Positions 8,164-15,551 of a DNA stretch of 36,781 nt are shown one piece after another (within the stretch, counting starts at the first letter, position 1; every line of letters begins with the position of its first letter). Where the stretch lies: contig JBBDSV010000052.1 in the NCBI GenBank assembly GCA_040904785.1, positions 1 through 36,781 on the forward strand. Direction: 5' to 3'. Made by a program: the position numbers and the translations under genes. Source of the DNA: JBBDSV01 sp040904785 (GTDB lineage: Bacteria > Actinomycetota > Nitriliruptoria > Nitriliruptorales > Nitriliruptoraceae). The notes below the pieces were generated by a model that worked only from the letters and a program-made list of their open reading frames with translations, was not told the origin of the DNA and did no database searches.

Positions 8164-8169
8164 CCTCCT
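8164..8169 (-). promoter_or_regulatory. Consensus ribosome-binding site of the MoxR gene
   Basis: On the minus strand AGGAGG reads from 8169 to 8164 and ends five bases before the GTG at 8158. It excludes the GTG codon at 8164-8162, which would need the same bases, and so decides the start of the ATPase. Confidence 0.7.
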
Positions 8170-8284
8170 GTGGTTTGCCGCCGCCACGTCGTGGCGCTGC
8201 GAGGCTACGGCAGCCACCGTTGCAGCGACCACTCGGTGGAGTCGGACGCTACGGTCGCGGCAGTCGCCTTCCGGGAGCGGGGAC

Positions 8285-9253
8285 ATGCACGCGATCCAGA
8301 TCACCGAGTTCGGCGGACCCGACGTCATGGAGCTCGTCGAGCTGCATCGGCTCGTGCCCGCAGAGGACGACGTCGTCGTCGAGGTCGCCGCCGCGGGCGT
8401 CAATTTCGTCGACACCTACGTACGTTCCGGCGGTCGGGGTGGCGATCTGCCGCGGCTGCTGGGGGCGGAGGGCGCAGGAACCGTCGTCGACGTCGGGTCG
8501 AACGTGCAGACCCTGGCGGTGGGCGACCGAGTCGCCTGGGCGCGTGCCGCCGGCTCGTACGCGACACACGTGGCGCTGCCGGCCGCCGACGCCGTTCGAG
8601 TGCCCGACGGCCTCGACCTCGAACTCGCCGCGGCCGTGGCACTGCAGGGCGGCACGGCCCACTACCTGTCCCATTCGTCGTATCCGTTGGAGGACGACGA
8701 CGTCGGGCTGGTGTGGGCGGCGGCGGGCGGCGTCGGGCGGCTGCTCGTACAGATGGCCAAGCGTCGCGGCGCACGCGTGATCGCCTGCACCTCGACCGAC
8801 GAGAAGGCCGACGAGGTGCGCCGCATCGGCGCCGACGAGGTCATCAACTACCGCACCGACGACGTCGTAGCCCGCGTGAAGGAACTGACCGACGGCCAGG
8901 GCGTCGACGTCGTCTACGACTCGGTGGCGCGCGCCACGTTCGAGATCTCACTCGACTGCGCCCGCCGGCGCGGCATGATCGTCCTCTACGGGCAGGCATC
9001 GGGTCCGGTGCCGCCGTTCGACCTCAACGTGCTCGCCGCACACGGCTCACTGACGCTGTGCCGTCCGTCGCTGGGCGACTACACGGCGACACCGAGCGAG
9101 CTCGAGTGGCGGTTGCACGCGGTGTTCGACCAGGTCGCCGCCGGCCAGCTCGACGTTGTCATCCACGACCGGTACCCGCTGGCAGAGGCGGCGCGTGCCC
9201 ATCGGGACATCGAGTCGGGGACGACCGTCGGCAAGCTGCTGCTCATTCCGTAG
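8285..9253 (+). CDS. Zinc-free quinone oxidoreductase (NADPH:quinone reductase family)
   Basis: A 322-residue medium-chain reductase of the quinone oxidoreductase type. The N-terminal catalytic domain includes AAAGVNFVDTYVRSG, and the Rossmann domain contains WAAAGGVGRLLVQMAKRRGA, the AAAGGVG NADPH-binding loop of this subfamily. The Cys and His ligands for catalytic zinc found in alcohol dehydrogenases are absent. It should reduce quinones or enones with NADPH in the cytoplasm; the real substrate is unknown. The ATG at 8285 follows GGGAG at 8273-8277. It is transcribed away from the MoxR gene, with a 126-base gap shared by both promoters, and converges on proB with only 15 bases between stop codons. 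Confidence 0.92.
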   Translation: MHAIQITEFGGPDVMELVELHRLVPAEDDVVVEVAAAGVNFVDTYVRSGGRGGDLPRLLGAEGAGTVVDVGSNVQTLAVGDRVAWARAAGSYATHVALPAADAVRVPDGLDLELAAAVALQGGTAHYLSHSSYPLEDDDVGLVWAAAGGVGRLLVQMAKRRGARVIACTSTDEKADEVRRIGADEVINYRTDDVVARVKELTDGQGVDVVYDSVARATFEISLDCARRRGMIVLYGQASGPVPPFDLNVLAAHGSLTLCRPSLGDYTATPSELEWRLHAVFDQVAAGQLDVVIHDRYPLAEAARAHRDIESGTTVGKLLLIP

Positions 9254-9268
9254 GACGACCGCGCGGCG

Positions 9269-10390
9269 TCAGGCGAACACGACGAGGTCGTCGCGATGGA
9301 TGACCTCGCGCGCATATCCGGCCCCGAATTCGGCCGCGGCCGACGCCGTCGACCGGCCGGCGATCAGCGCGATCGCATCCGCGCCGTAGTTGGTGATGCC
9401 GCGGGCGACGACCGCACCGTCGGGACCGACGACTTCGACGGCATCGCCGGCGTCGAATGTGCCGTCGGCGCCGGTCACGCCGACGCTCAACAGCGACACC
9501 CCGTTGGAACGCAGGGCGGCGGCCGCGCCGGCGTCGACGTGGATCCGCCCGTGCGTGTTGAGCGCGAAGCCGATCCACAGCCGTCGGGCTTCGAGGCGCG
9601 TCGGCTGGGCGACGAACCAGGTGCCGATGTCGGCGCCGGCGAGCACCTCGGGAAGCACCCGTTCACGGCGCGCATGGGCGATCACCGCATGCGCGGCCGA
9701 GCGGACGGCGACGCGGGCCGCGTCGACCTTCGTGCGCATCCCGCCGGACCCCACGAACGATCCGACCCCGCCGATGCCAGCGACGTCGAGCGCGTCGATG
9801 TCGTCGACACGGCCGATGAGTCTCGCGTCGGCGTTACCGCGCGGATCGGTGTCGTAGAGCCCGTCGACGTCCGAGAGCAGCACGAGCACCTGCGCGTCGA
9901 GCATCGATGCGACGAGCGCGGCGAGATGGTCGTTGTCGCCGTAGGCCAGTTCTTCGTTGGCGATGGCGTCGTTCTCGTTGATGATCGGCACGGCACCGAG
10001 ATCGACGAGCCGCCGGATCGTGGTCCGTGCGTTGAGGTAGCGGCTGCGGCGGATGAAGTCGTCCTGGCTCATCAGGATCTGCGCGGCGGGGTGCCCGTGG
10101 GCCTCCAGCACCGACTGGTAGGCCTGGATGAGTTCGCCCTGGCCGACCGCCGCCGCCGCCTGCAACGTGGGCAGGTCGGTGGGGCGCCGCTCGAGCCCGA
10201 GCAGCCCCATGCCGGCGGCGACGGCGCCGGACGAGACGAGCACGACTTCGGTGCCGGCATCACGGACCTGGAGCACCTGGTCGGCGAGGTTGACGACCAT
10301 GTCGCGATCGAGGCGGCCGTCGTCGCGACGCAGGCTCGACGACCCGATCTTGACGACCGCCAGTCGCGGCGGCGCAAACCGTGCGGTCAT
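9269..10390 (-). CDS. proB: Glutamate 5-kinase with PUA domain
   Basis: A 373-residue ProB, which phosphorylates glutamate at the gamma-carboxyl group as the first step of proline synthesis and is usually feedback-inhibited by proline. The amino-acid kinase domain spans about residues 8-255: VVKIGSSSL at the N-terminus binds ATP, VSSGAVAAG and the INENDAIA loop bind glutamate, and GSGGMRTKVDAA is the nucleotide-site signature. A PUA domain covers about 280-365. The ATG overlaps the obgE stop as ATGA, the usual obgE-proB order. proA, often next in other actinobacteria, is not within the window. Confidence 0.96.
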   Translation of the reverse strand: MTARFAPPRLAVVKIGSSSLRRDDGRLDRDMVVNLADQVLQVRDAGTEVVLVSSGAVAAGMGLLGLERRPTDLPTLQAAAAVGQGELIQAYQSVLEAHGHPAAQILMSQDDFIRRSRYLNARTTIRRLVDLGAVPIINENDAIANEELAYGDNDHLAALVASMLDAQVLVLLSDVDGLYDTDPRGNADARLIGRVDDIDALDVAGIGGVGSFVGSGGMRTKVDAARVAVRSAAHAVIAHARRERVLPEVLAGADIGTWFVAQPTRLEARRLWIGFALNTHGRIHVDAGAAAALRSNGVSLLSVGVTGADGTFDAGDAVEVVGPDGAVVARGITNYGADAIALIAGRSTASAAAEFGAGYAREVIHRDDLVVFA

Positions 10391-11814
10391 GCCCCACTCT
10401 CCTGGTCCAGCGCGTCGATGTCGACACCATCGTCGTCGGCTTCGGCCTCGGCCGCGAGCACCGCCGCCCGTTCCTCGGCGGGCAGGTCGGCAAGGTCCGG
10501 GTCGAACGTGAACGCCGCCCCACCGATCAGCACATCATCGCCGGCGCGGGCGCCAGCGTCGATCAGCGCCCGTTCAACCCCGGCACGCCGCAGGCGCCCC
10601 TGCAGGTAGCGGACCGCCTGCCAGTCGTCCAGCGGCAGCATCTGCACCCACCGTTCGACCTGTCGGCCCGTGACGGCGTAGCTGCCGTCGGCGTGACGCT
10701 CGACGGCGAAGCCGGCGTCGACGGGGGTCAGGCGGATCACGGCCTCGCCCGGTTCCTCGTCGGCGGCGATATCGGCACGCCGAGACCGTTCGGCGTCGAC
10801 GAGCACGCCGATCCGGTAGCGCAACGCGTCGAGCCCCTCGCCGGTGACCGTCGAGACGGCGAACACCTCCTCGCCGTCGGCGGTCAGCGTGGGACGCGCC
10901 AGCTCGGCCATCGCCGCACCATCGGGCAGGTCGATCTTGGTGATCACGGTGATCTGCGGCCGGGTCAGCAGCTGCGGGTTGTGCGCGGCGAGTTCACGAC
11001 GCAGTACTGCGAGATCGCCCACGGGGTCGCGATCGGGTTCGAACGCCGCGCCGTCGAGGACGTGCAGCAGCACCGCGCAGCGTTCGACGTGCCGCAGGAA
11101 GCGGGTGCCCAGTCCCCGACCGTCGGCCGCTCCTTCGACGAGCCCGGGCACGTCGGCCAGCACGACGTCGATCGGGGTGCCGTCGGCGCGGTCGCCGGCG
11201 CGCATCACCCCCAGGTGCGGCGTCAGCGTCGTGAACGGCCAGGCGGCCACGCGCGGACGCGCCGCCGACAGGCGGCCGACGAGCGAGGACTTACCCGCCG
11301 ACGGGAAGCCGATCAGCCCGACGTCGGCGATGAGCTTGAGTTCCAGGCGCAGCGACCGGTCGGTCGTTTCTTCGCCGCGTTCGGCGAACGTCGGCACGCG
11401 CCGGTGGCGATTGGCGAACGCGAGGTTGCCCCGGCCGCCGCGGCCGCCCTCGGCGGCGATGAACTGCTGGCCTTCGGTGACGAGGTCGGCGAGCACCGTG
11501 CCGTGGTCGCGGTCGGCGATCACGGTGCCGACCGGCACCCCGACGATCCGGTCGTCGCCATCGGCACCGTCTCGGCCGCCGCCAGCGCCGTGCGTGCCGT
11601 TACCGCCTCGCAAATGCGGGGAGCGATGCAGCTCGAGCAGCGAGGTGACGTTGCGGTCGGCGACGAACACGACGTGCCCGCCTCGGCCTCCCCGGCCGCC
11701 GTCCGGGCCACCGCGGGGCACGTGCGCCTCCCGCCGGAACGAGGCCGCACCGTTGCCGCCGGTGCCGCCGCGGACGTGCACCGTGCACTCGTCGACGAAC
11801 GTCGGTGCCTCCAC
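10387..11814 (-). CDS. obgE: GTPase Obg (ribosome assembly)
   Basis: A 475-residue Obg/CgtA GTPase that assists late assembly of the 50S subunit and links growth to guanine nucleotide status. The glycine-rich Obg fold lies at about residues 1-160 (GGPDGGRGGRGG), the G domain follows with G1 GFPSAGKS at 169-176, G3 DVPG and G4 TKID, and a C-terminal OCT domain fills about 345-420. The tail is acidic (EAEADDDGVDIDAL). The GTG at 11814 is preferred because GGAAG precedes it by five bases and because Obg proteins begin close to this FVDE motif; a TTG at 11826 is the alternative. It lies 88 bases after rpmA and overlaps proB by four. Confidence 0.96.
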   Translation of the reverse strand: MEAPTFVDECTVHVRGGTGGNGAASFRREAHVPRGGPDGGRGGRGGHVVFVADRNVTSLLELHRSPHLRGGNGTHGAGGGRDGADGDDRIVGVPVGTVIADRDHGTVLADLVTEGQQFIAAEGGRGGRGNLAFANRHRRVPTFAERGEETTDRSLRLELKLIADVGLIGFPSAGKSSLVGRLSAARPRVAAWPFTTLTPHLGVMRAGDRADGTPIDVVLADVPGLVEGAADGRGLGTRFLRHVERCAVLLHVLDGAAFEPDRDPVGDLAVLRRELAAHNPQLLTRPQITVITKIDLPDGAAMAELARPTLTADGEEVFAVSTVTGEGLDALRYRIGVLVDAERSRRADIAADEEPGEAVIRLTPVDAGFAVERHADGSYAVTGRQVERWVQMLPLDDWQAVRYLQGRLRRAGVERALIDAGARAGDDVLIGGAAFTFDPDLADLPAEERAAVLAAEAEADDDGVDIDALDQESGA

Positions 11815-11837
11815 GGGCGCTTCCAATCTGCTCTCTG

Positions 11838-11899
11838 GTGTTGCGACGCACGAAGGGCGGCCACCAGGGCCGCCCTCGTCACTGCGCGTGTTGCGACGC
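11838..11899. repeat. 12-base direct repeats flanking a hairpin between rpmA and obgE
   Basis: GTGTTGCGACGC occurs exactly at 11838-11849 and again at 11888-11899. The two copies bracket the hairpin at 11850-11879 and fill most of the 88-base gap. Such flanking copies might be the trace of an inserted element or part of a binding site; neither is shown. Confidence 0.6.
11850..11879 (-). terminator. Strong hairpin downstream of rpmA (attenuator or processing site)
   Basis: GGGCGGCC (11855-11862) pairs fully with GGCCGCCC (11868-11875) around a five-base loop, and ACGA/TCGT extends the stem beyond one bulged A. It lies 24 bases after the rpmA stop and before obgE. There is no T-run, so it may reduce read-through into obgE or mark an RNA end rather than stop transcription fully. 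Confidence 0.5.
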
Positions 11900-11902
11900 G
11901 GG

Positions 11903-12160
11903 CTACGCGTCGACCGGGTCCACGTTGGCTGTGGTGCGCGACCCGGACTTGCGGAACCGCACGTTGCCGTCGGTCAGCGCGAACAGCGTGTCGTCGCCGC
12001 CGCGGCCGACGTTCTCACCGGCGTGGATCCGGGTGCCCCGCTGGCGCACGATGATGCTGCCAGCGGACACGATCTCGCCGCCGTACCGCTTGACACCAAG
12101 GCGCTTGGCATTGGAATCGCGGCCGTTGTTGGACGAGCCTCCGCCCTTCTTGGTCGACAT
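11903..12160 (-). CDS. rpmA: Ribosomal protein bL27
   Basis: An 85-residue bL27, whose N-terminal tail reaches the peptidyl transferase centre of the 50S subunit. KKGGGSSNNGRDSNAKRLGV at the N-terminus is the family signature, and there is no cleavable Firmicute-type leader. The ATG at 12160 is preceded by AGGAGG-like purines at a normal distance. rplU is upstream by 57 bases, the standard rplU-rpmA pair. Confidence 0.98.
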   Translation of the reverse strand: MSTKKGGGSSNNGRDSNAKRLGVKRYGGEIVSAGSIIVRQRGTRIHAGENVGRGGDDTLFALTDGNVRFRKSGSRTTANVDPVDA

Positions 12161-12217
12161 GTCGATCCTCCTGGTAGCCGCAAAGGCCGAGCGGTCCGCG
12201 ACGGGACGTCGTACTGG

Positions 12218-12517
12218 TCAAATCTTGTCGATACGGATGGTCGTGCGGTACTGGCGGTGGCCGCGACGCTTGTGCTGCCGCGACTTGTTCTTGTAGGTGA
12301 AGACGCGGATCCGCGGCCCACGGTCGTGACCGGTGATGGTGGCCGACACGGCACGCTTGGCAGCGTCGGGACCGGCGGTGACGTCGTCGCCGTCGACGAC
12401 GAGCACTGCGGGAACTTCCACGCTGTCACCGATGGCGCCGTCGAGCTTCTCGACGATCACCTCGTCGCCGGGTGCGACCCGGTACTGCTTGCCGCCTGTG
12501 GCGATAACCGCGTACAC
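12218..12517 (-). CDS. rplU: Ribosomal protein bL21
   Basis: A 99-residue bL21 of the large subunit, which binds 23S rRNA near bL20. It begins VYAVIATGGKQYRV and ends with the signature KNKSRQHKRRGHRQYRTTI, which contacts RNA. The GTG at 12517 has AGGAGG five bases upstream; the open frame continues upstream but codes for no known part of bL21. It is the first gene of rplU-rpmA-obgE-proB, behind a promoter at 12691-12720 and a leader of about 165 bases. Confidence 0.97.
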   Translation of the reverse strand: MYAVIATGGKQYRVAPGDEVIVEKLDGAIGDSVEVPAVLVVDGDDVTAGPDAAKRAVSATITGHDRGPRIRVFTYKNKSRQHKRRGHRQYRTTIRIDKI

Positions 12518-12598
12518 GTCGTCCTCCTGCGGGGAGCCCGCGGTGTTTGCCCCATCGGGCGACACCTTCACGGCGACGGTCGCTTCACCGTGCCGCAC

Positions 12599-12681
12599 GA
12601 CGAAGCGCCGCGCTTCATCGAGAGTGTCGGGCCACGAAATCGGGCCGGAGGGACACACACAAATGCGGCGCATGACGCCGC
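12599..12681 (-). promoter_or_regulatory. Structured 5' leader of rplU
   Basis: Two hairpins lie in the untranslated leader read on the minus strand. The first has the stem GCGGCG/CGCCGC (12681-12676 with 12670-12665) and a five-base loop, right at the predicted transcript start. The second, 12619-12599, has nine pairs (one G-T) and a three-base loop. Their position fits a ribosomal-protein leader that bL21 or another factor might bind to control its own synthesis. No known leader family was matched. Confidence 0.4.
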
Positions 12682-12690
12682 TTGGCAGTG

Positions 12691-12720
12691 AGCGTACCGC
12701 CCCGAGCGGCCGATGGTCAA
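12691..12720 (-). promoter_or_regulatory. Sigma70-type promoter of the rplU-rpmA-obgE-proB unit
   Basis: On the minus strand TTGACC (12720-12715) and TACGCT (12696-12691) are separated by 18 bases, close to the housekeeping consensus. Transcription would begin near 12684. The site lies in the 269-base gap shared with the divergent sucrase/ferredoxin-like gene. Confidence 0.55.
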
Positions 12721-12786
12721 TCGACGGCCGCGGCAGGCCGTAGCCTCGCACACGCTGCACGGCGCACCGCCGGGAGGTGGCCCCAC

Positions 12787-13728
12787 GTGTCTGCCATGAC
12801 GTTTGCCGACGCCTGCGCGACGATCGCACGCCAGCGCGCCGAGCCACTGCCGGGCACGGCACCGCACGCGACCGGCTGGGTCGTCGTCGAGGTCGACGGG
12901 CCGTGGGCACCGAAGACCGAAGACAATCTGCCGGCGGCGTTCATCGACCGCTGGCAGCAGATCGCTGCGGAGCTGCCGCTGCGTCTGCAGCTCCTGCGCA
13001 CCCCCGGATCACACCCCCGGTCGACCGGCAGACACCGCGTGCTGCTGGCACACAGCGGCCCGCAGCCGTGGATGCGCCTGCTCGACGACGTCGACGACGC
13101 GGCACTCGCCGGACTCGACATGGCCGCGACCGCTGCGCCGAGACCGCCGGCGGCCGGCCAGGCGGTGGAGGACTCGTGGCTGCTGGTGTGCACCCACGGC
13201 ACACGCGATCGGTGCTGTGCGGCGTTCGGCCGGCCCGTCGTCGACGCGCTCGACGGCCGGGTGCCGCAGGTCGCCGAGACGAGCCATGTCGGCGGTCACC
13301 GGTTCGCCGGAAACGTCCTCGTGCTGCCCGACGGGCTGCTGTATGGCGGGGTCGACGCCCCCTCGGCGATCGCGATCGTCCAGGCGCACGCCGGCGGGCA
13401 TCTGGTGCCGGGACGGCTGCGGGGCCGCACATCACTGCCGCCGGCCGCTCAGGCCGCCGAGATCTTCGTCCGCCAGCGGTGGGCGCTCGACGACGCACGG
13501 CTGCCGGTCGACGTTCGGCTCACCGGCGAGGACACCGCGACGGTGACCGTGGGCGGCCGGCGGGCGCTGGTGCGGCTGTCGCAACGGTCACGGCCGCCGG
13601 CACCGCTGTCGTGCGGGGAAGCCGAGCAGGTCGCGACCGAGTTCGTCGCCGACGAGATCCGTCCCCTCGACACCGACGAAGCGGGCGCGAACGACCGTCC
13701 CATCGACGGAGTGCCGCCGGCGTCGTGA
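12787..13728 (+). CDS. Sucrase/ferredoxin-like protein (thioredoxin-fold [2Fe-2S] candidate)
   Basis: A 313-residue protein of the sucrase/ferredoxin-like family, whose name is historical; members have a thioredoxin-like ferredoxin fold. The conserved block starts with CTHGTRDRCCAAFGRP (Cys135, Cys143, Cys144) and continues with HVGGH (His167 and His171) and FAGNVLVLPDGLLYG. The Cys-x8-Cys then His-x-Gly-Gly-His pattern resembles the two-His [2Fe-2S] site of fungal Apd1 and Aim32, so an electron-transfer role is likely, with unknown partners. The GTG at 12787 is preferred over ATG 12796 because GGGAGG at 12772-12777 lies nine bases upstream. It diverges from rplU and converges on the ABC exporter with a five-base gap. 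Confidence 0.85.
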   Translation: MSAMTFADACATIARQRAEPLPGTAPHATGWVVVEVDGPWAPKTEDNLPAAFIDRWQQIAAELPLRLQLLRTPGSHPRSTGRHRVLLAHSGPQPWMRLLDDVDDAALAGLDMAATAAPRPPAAGQAVEDSWLLVCTHGTRDRCCAAFGRPVVDALDGRVPQVAETSHVGGHRFAGNVLVLPDGLLYGGVDAPSAIAIVQAHAGGHLVPGRLRGRTSLPPAAQAAEIFVRQRWALDDARLPVDVRLTGEDTATVTVGGRRALVRLSQRSRPPAPLSCGEAEQVATEFVADEIRPLDTDEAGANDRPIDGVPPAS

Positions 13729-13733
13729 CGCGG

Positions 13734-15551
13734 TCAGCCGCGCGTGCCGGTGACCCAGCTGGCATGCAGCCGTGCATACACCCCGCCGGCAGCCAGCAGC
13801 TGGTCGTGTCGGCCACGTTCGACGATGCGGCCGTCGGCGAACACGAGCACCACGTCGGCGGCCTCTGCCGTCGCCAGCCGGTGGGCGATCGTCACCGAGG
13901 TGCGTGCCGCCGCCAGTGCGGTCACGGCCTGTTGCAGATGCACATCCGTCGTCGGGTCGACCGCCGAGGTCGCTTCGTCGAGGACGAGCACGTCCGGGTC
14001 GGCGACATGCGCGCGGGCAAGCGCGACCAGCTGCCGCTCCCCTGCCGACAGCGCCAGCCCACGTTCACCGACCGGCGTTTCGATGCCGTCGGGCAGCCCC
14101 TGCAGCCACGGGGTCAACCCGAGTGCGGCGAATGCGGCGACGACGGCGTCGCCGTCGAGGTCGTCGTGGCCGAGCCGCACGTTGTCGGCGATCGTGCCGC
14201 CGAGCAGCGTGCCGTCCTGCGGGACCATGACGACACGTCGCCGCAACGAGTCGAACCGGACCGTGTCGAGCCGAAGGCCGCCGAGCGTGATCGTCCCCGC
14301 AGTGGGGTCCATCAGCCGTGTGGCGAGCTTGGCGAACGTCGTCTTGCCCGACCCGGTGGCACCGACGACCGCGACGCGCGTGTGCGGCGCGATGTCGACG
14401 GTGATGTCGGACAGCACCCACGGGCCGCTGGCCTCGGCGGCGCGTTGGTCGGGCCGCGGATAGCGGAACGCCACGTCGGCGAACCGGATGCCGAGCGGCT
14501 CGTCGGGCAACGCCTGGCCGTCGTCCGCAGGGTCGGTGACGTCGAGGGGCACCTCGAGGACGTCGAGCACCCGCCGCCAGCCGGCGATGGCGGTCTGGCC
14601 TTCGTTGACGACTTCGCCGGCGATCAGCACCGGGTCGACGAACAGGGTGATGAGGAACAGGAATGCGACGACAGTGCCGGCCGACACCTGGCCGTCGACA
14701 CCGAGCATGACCCCGGCGACGACCATCGCCGCGGTCGCCAGCGCGCCGAACATCTCGCCGGCACCGGAGAAGCTCGACACGAACCCGCCGGCCCGGGTCG
14801 CCGACGATCGGTGGGCCTCGATTGCGTCGTCGAGTCGCTGCTGCGTGCGTGTCTCGATGCCGTAGGCACGGATGACGCTGGCGCCGACGACCGCCTCGGC
14901 GATGACGCCGAGCATCCGCCCGATGTTCTCCCGAACGACGATGTAGGCGCGCATCAGCCGCTGCTGGAACCACCGTGCGGTCAGCACGAACGGGACGAAC
15001 ACCACCAGCACGATCGCGGCCAGTCGCCACGAGTACACGAGCATCACGATCGTGGCGACGAACAGCTGGCCCAATGCGGTGATGAGGTTGAGCCCCGCCC
15101 ACTGCATGAACCGGCTGATCTCGTCGATGTCGCTGGTGACCCGGCTGACCAGCGACCCGCGCTGGTGAGCGGCCTGGTCGAGCATCGACAGCTGGTGGAT
15201 GTGACCGAACGCCGACACGCGCAGGTCCGACAGGGCCGACTCGACGACGCTGGCCAACCGGTAGTTCATCCATCCGCTGGCGAGCGCGGTGGTGGCGACG
15301 GCGCCGAACGCGCCCGCGACGATCGTGACGATCCGGTCGATGTCGACGCCGCTGCCGCCGCGCAGCCCGCCGTCGATCACCTGCTGGACGGCGATCGGCA
15401 CGACGGCGCGGCCGGCCATGGCGACGAGCGCGAGTGCGAGCGTTCCGGGCAGGCCGACGCGCAGGTGCGGGCTGAGCGCGATGCCGCGGCGCAGCGTCTG
15501 CCAGGCGCCCAGCGGCGTGACCTGTCCGGTGTCGGCGGTGCGCGGGATCAC
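13734..15551 (-). CDS. ABC exporter half-transporter, subunit B (intact; catalytic Glu present)
   Basis: A 605-residue half-transporter with six membrane helices (about 30-320) fused to an ATPase domain. Walker A is GATGSGKT at 397-404, Walker B ends with catalytic Glu526 in LVLDEATSAVD, and the switch His557 is present in IAHRL. The signature is LSAGE (501-505) rather than LSGGQ, so it is degenerate. It should pair with the upstream subunit A, whose defects are complementary, as in heterodimeric exporters. Substrate is unknown; drugs, lipids or peptides are possible. The GTG start overlaps the stop of subunit A as GTGA. Confidence 0.9.
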   Translation of the reverse strand: MIPRTADTGQVTPLGAWQTLRRGIALSPHLRVGLPGTLALALVAMAGRAVVPIAVQQVIDGGLRGGSGVDIDRIVTIVAGAFGAVATTALASGWMNYRLASVVESALSDLRVSAFGHIHQLSMLDQAAHQRGSLVSRVTSDIDEISRFMQWAGLNLITALGQLFVATIVMLVYSWRLAAIVLVVFVPFVLTARWFQQRLMRAYIVVRENIGRMLGVIAEAVVGASVIRAYGIETRTQQRLDDAIEAHRSSATRAGGFVSSFSGAGEMFGALATAAMVVAGVMLGVDGQVSAGTVVAFLFLITLFVDPVLIAGEVVNEGQTAIAGWRRVLDVLEVPLDVTDPADDGQALPDEPLGIRFADVAFRYPRPDQRAAEASGPWVLSDITVDIAPHTRVAVVGATGSGKTTFAKLATRLMDPTAGTITLGGLRLDTVRFDSLRRRVVMVPQDGTLLGGTIADNVRLGHDDLDGDAVVAAFAALGLTPWLQGLPDGIETPVGERGLALSAGERQLVALARAHVADPDVLVLDEATSAVDPTTDVHLQQAVTALAAARTSVTIAHRLATAEAADVVLVFADGRIVERGRHDQLLAAGGVYARLHASWVTGTRG

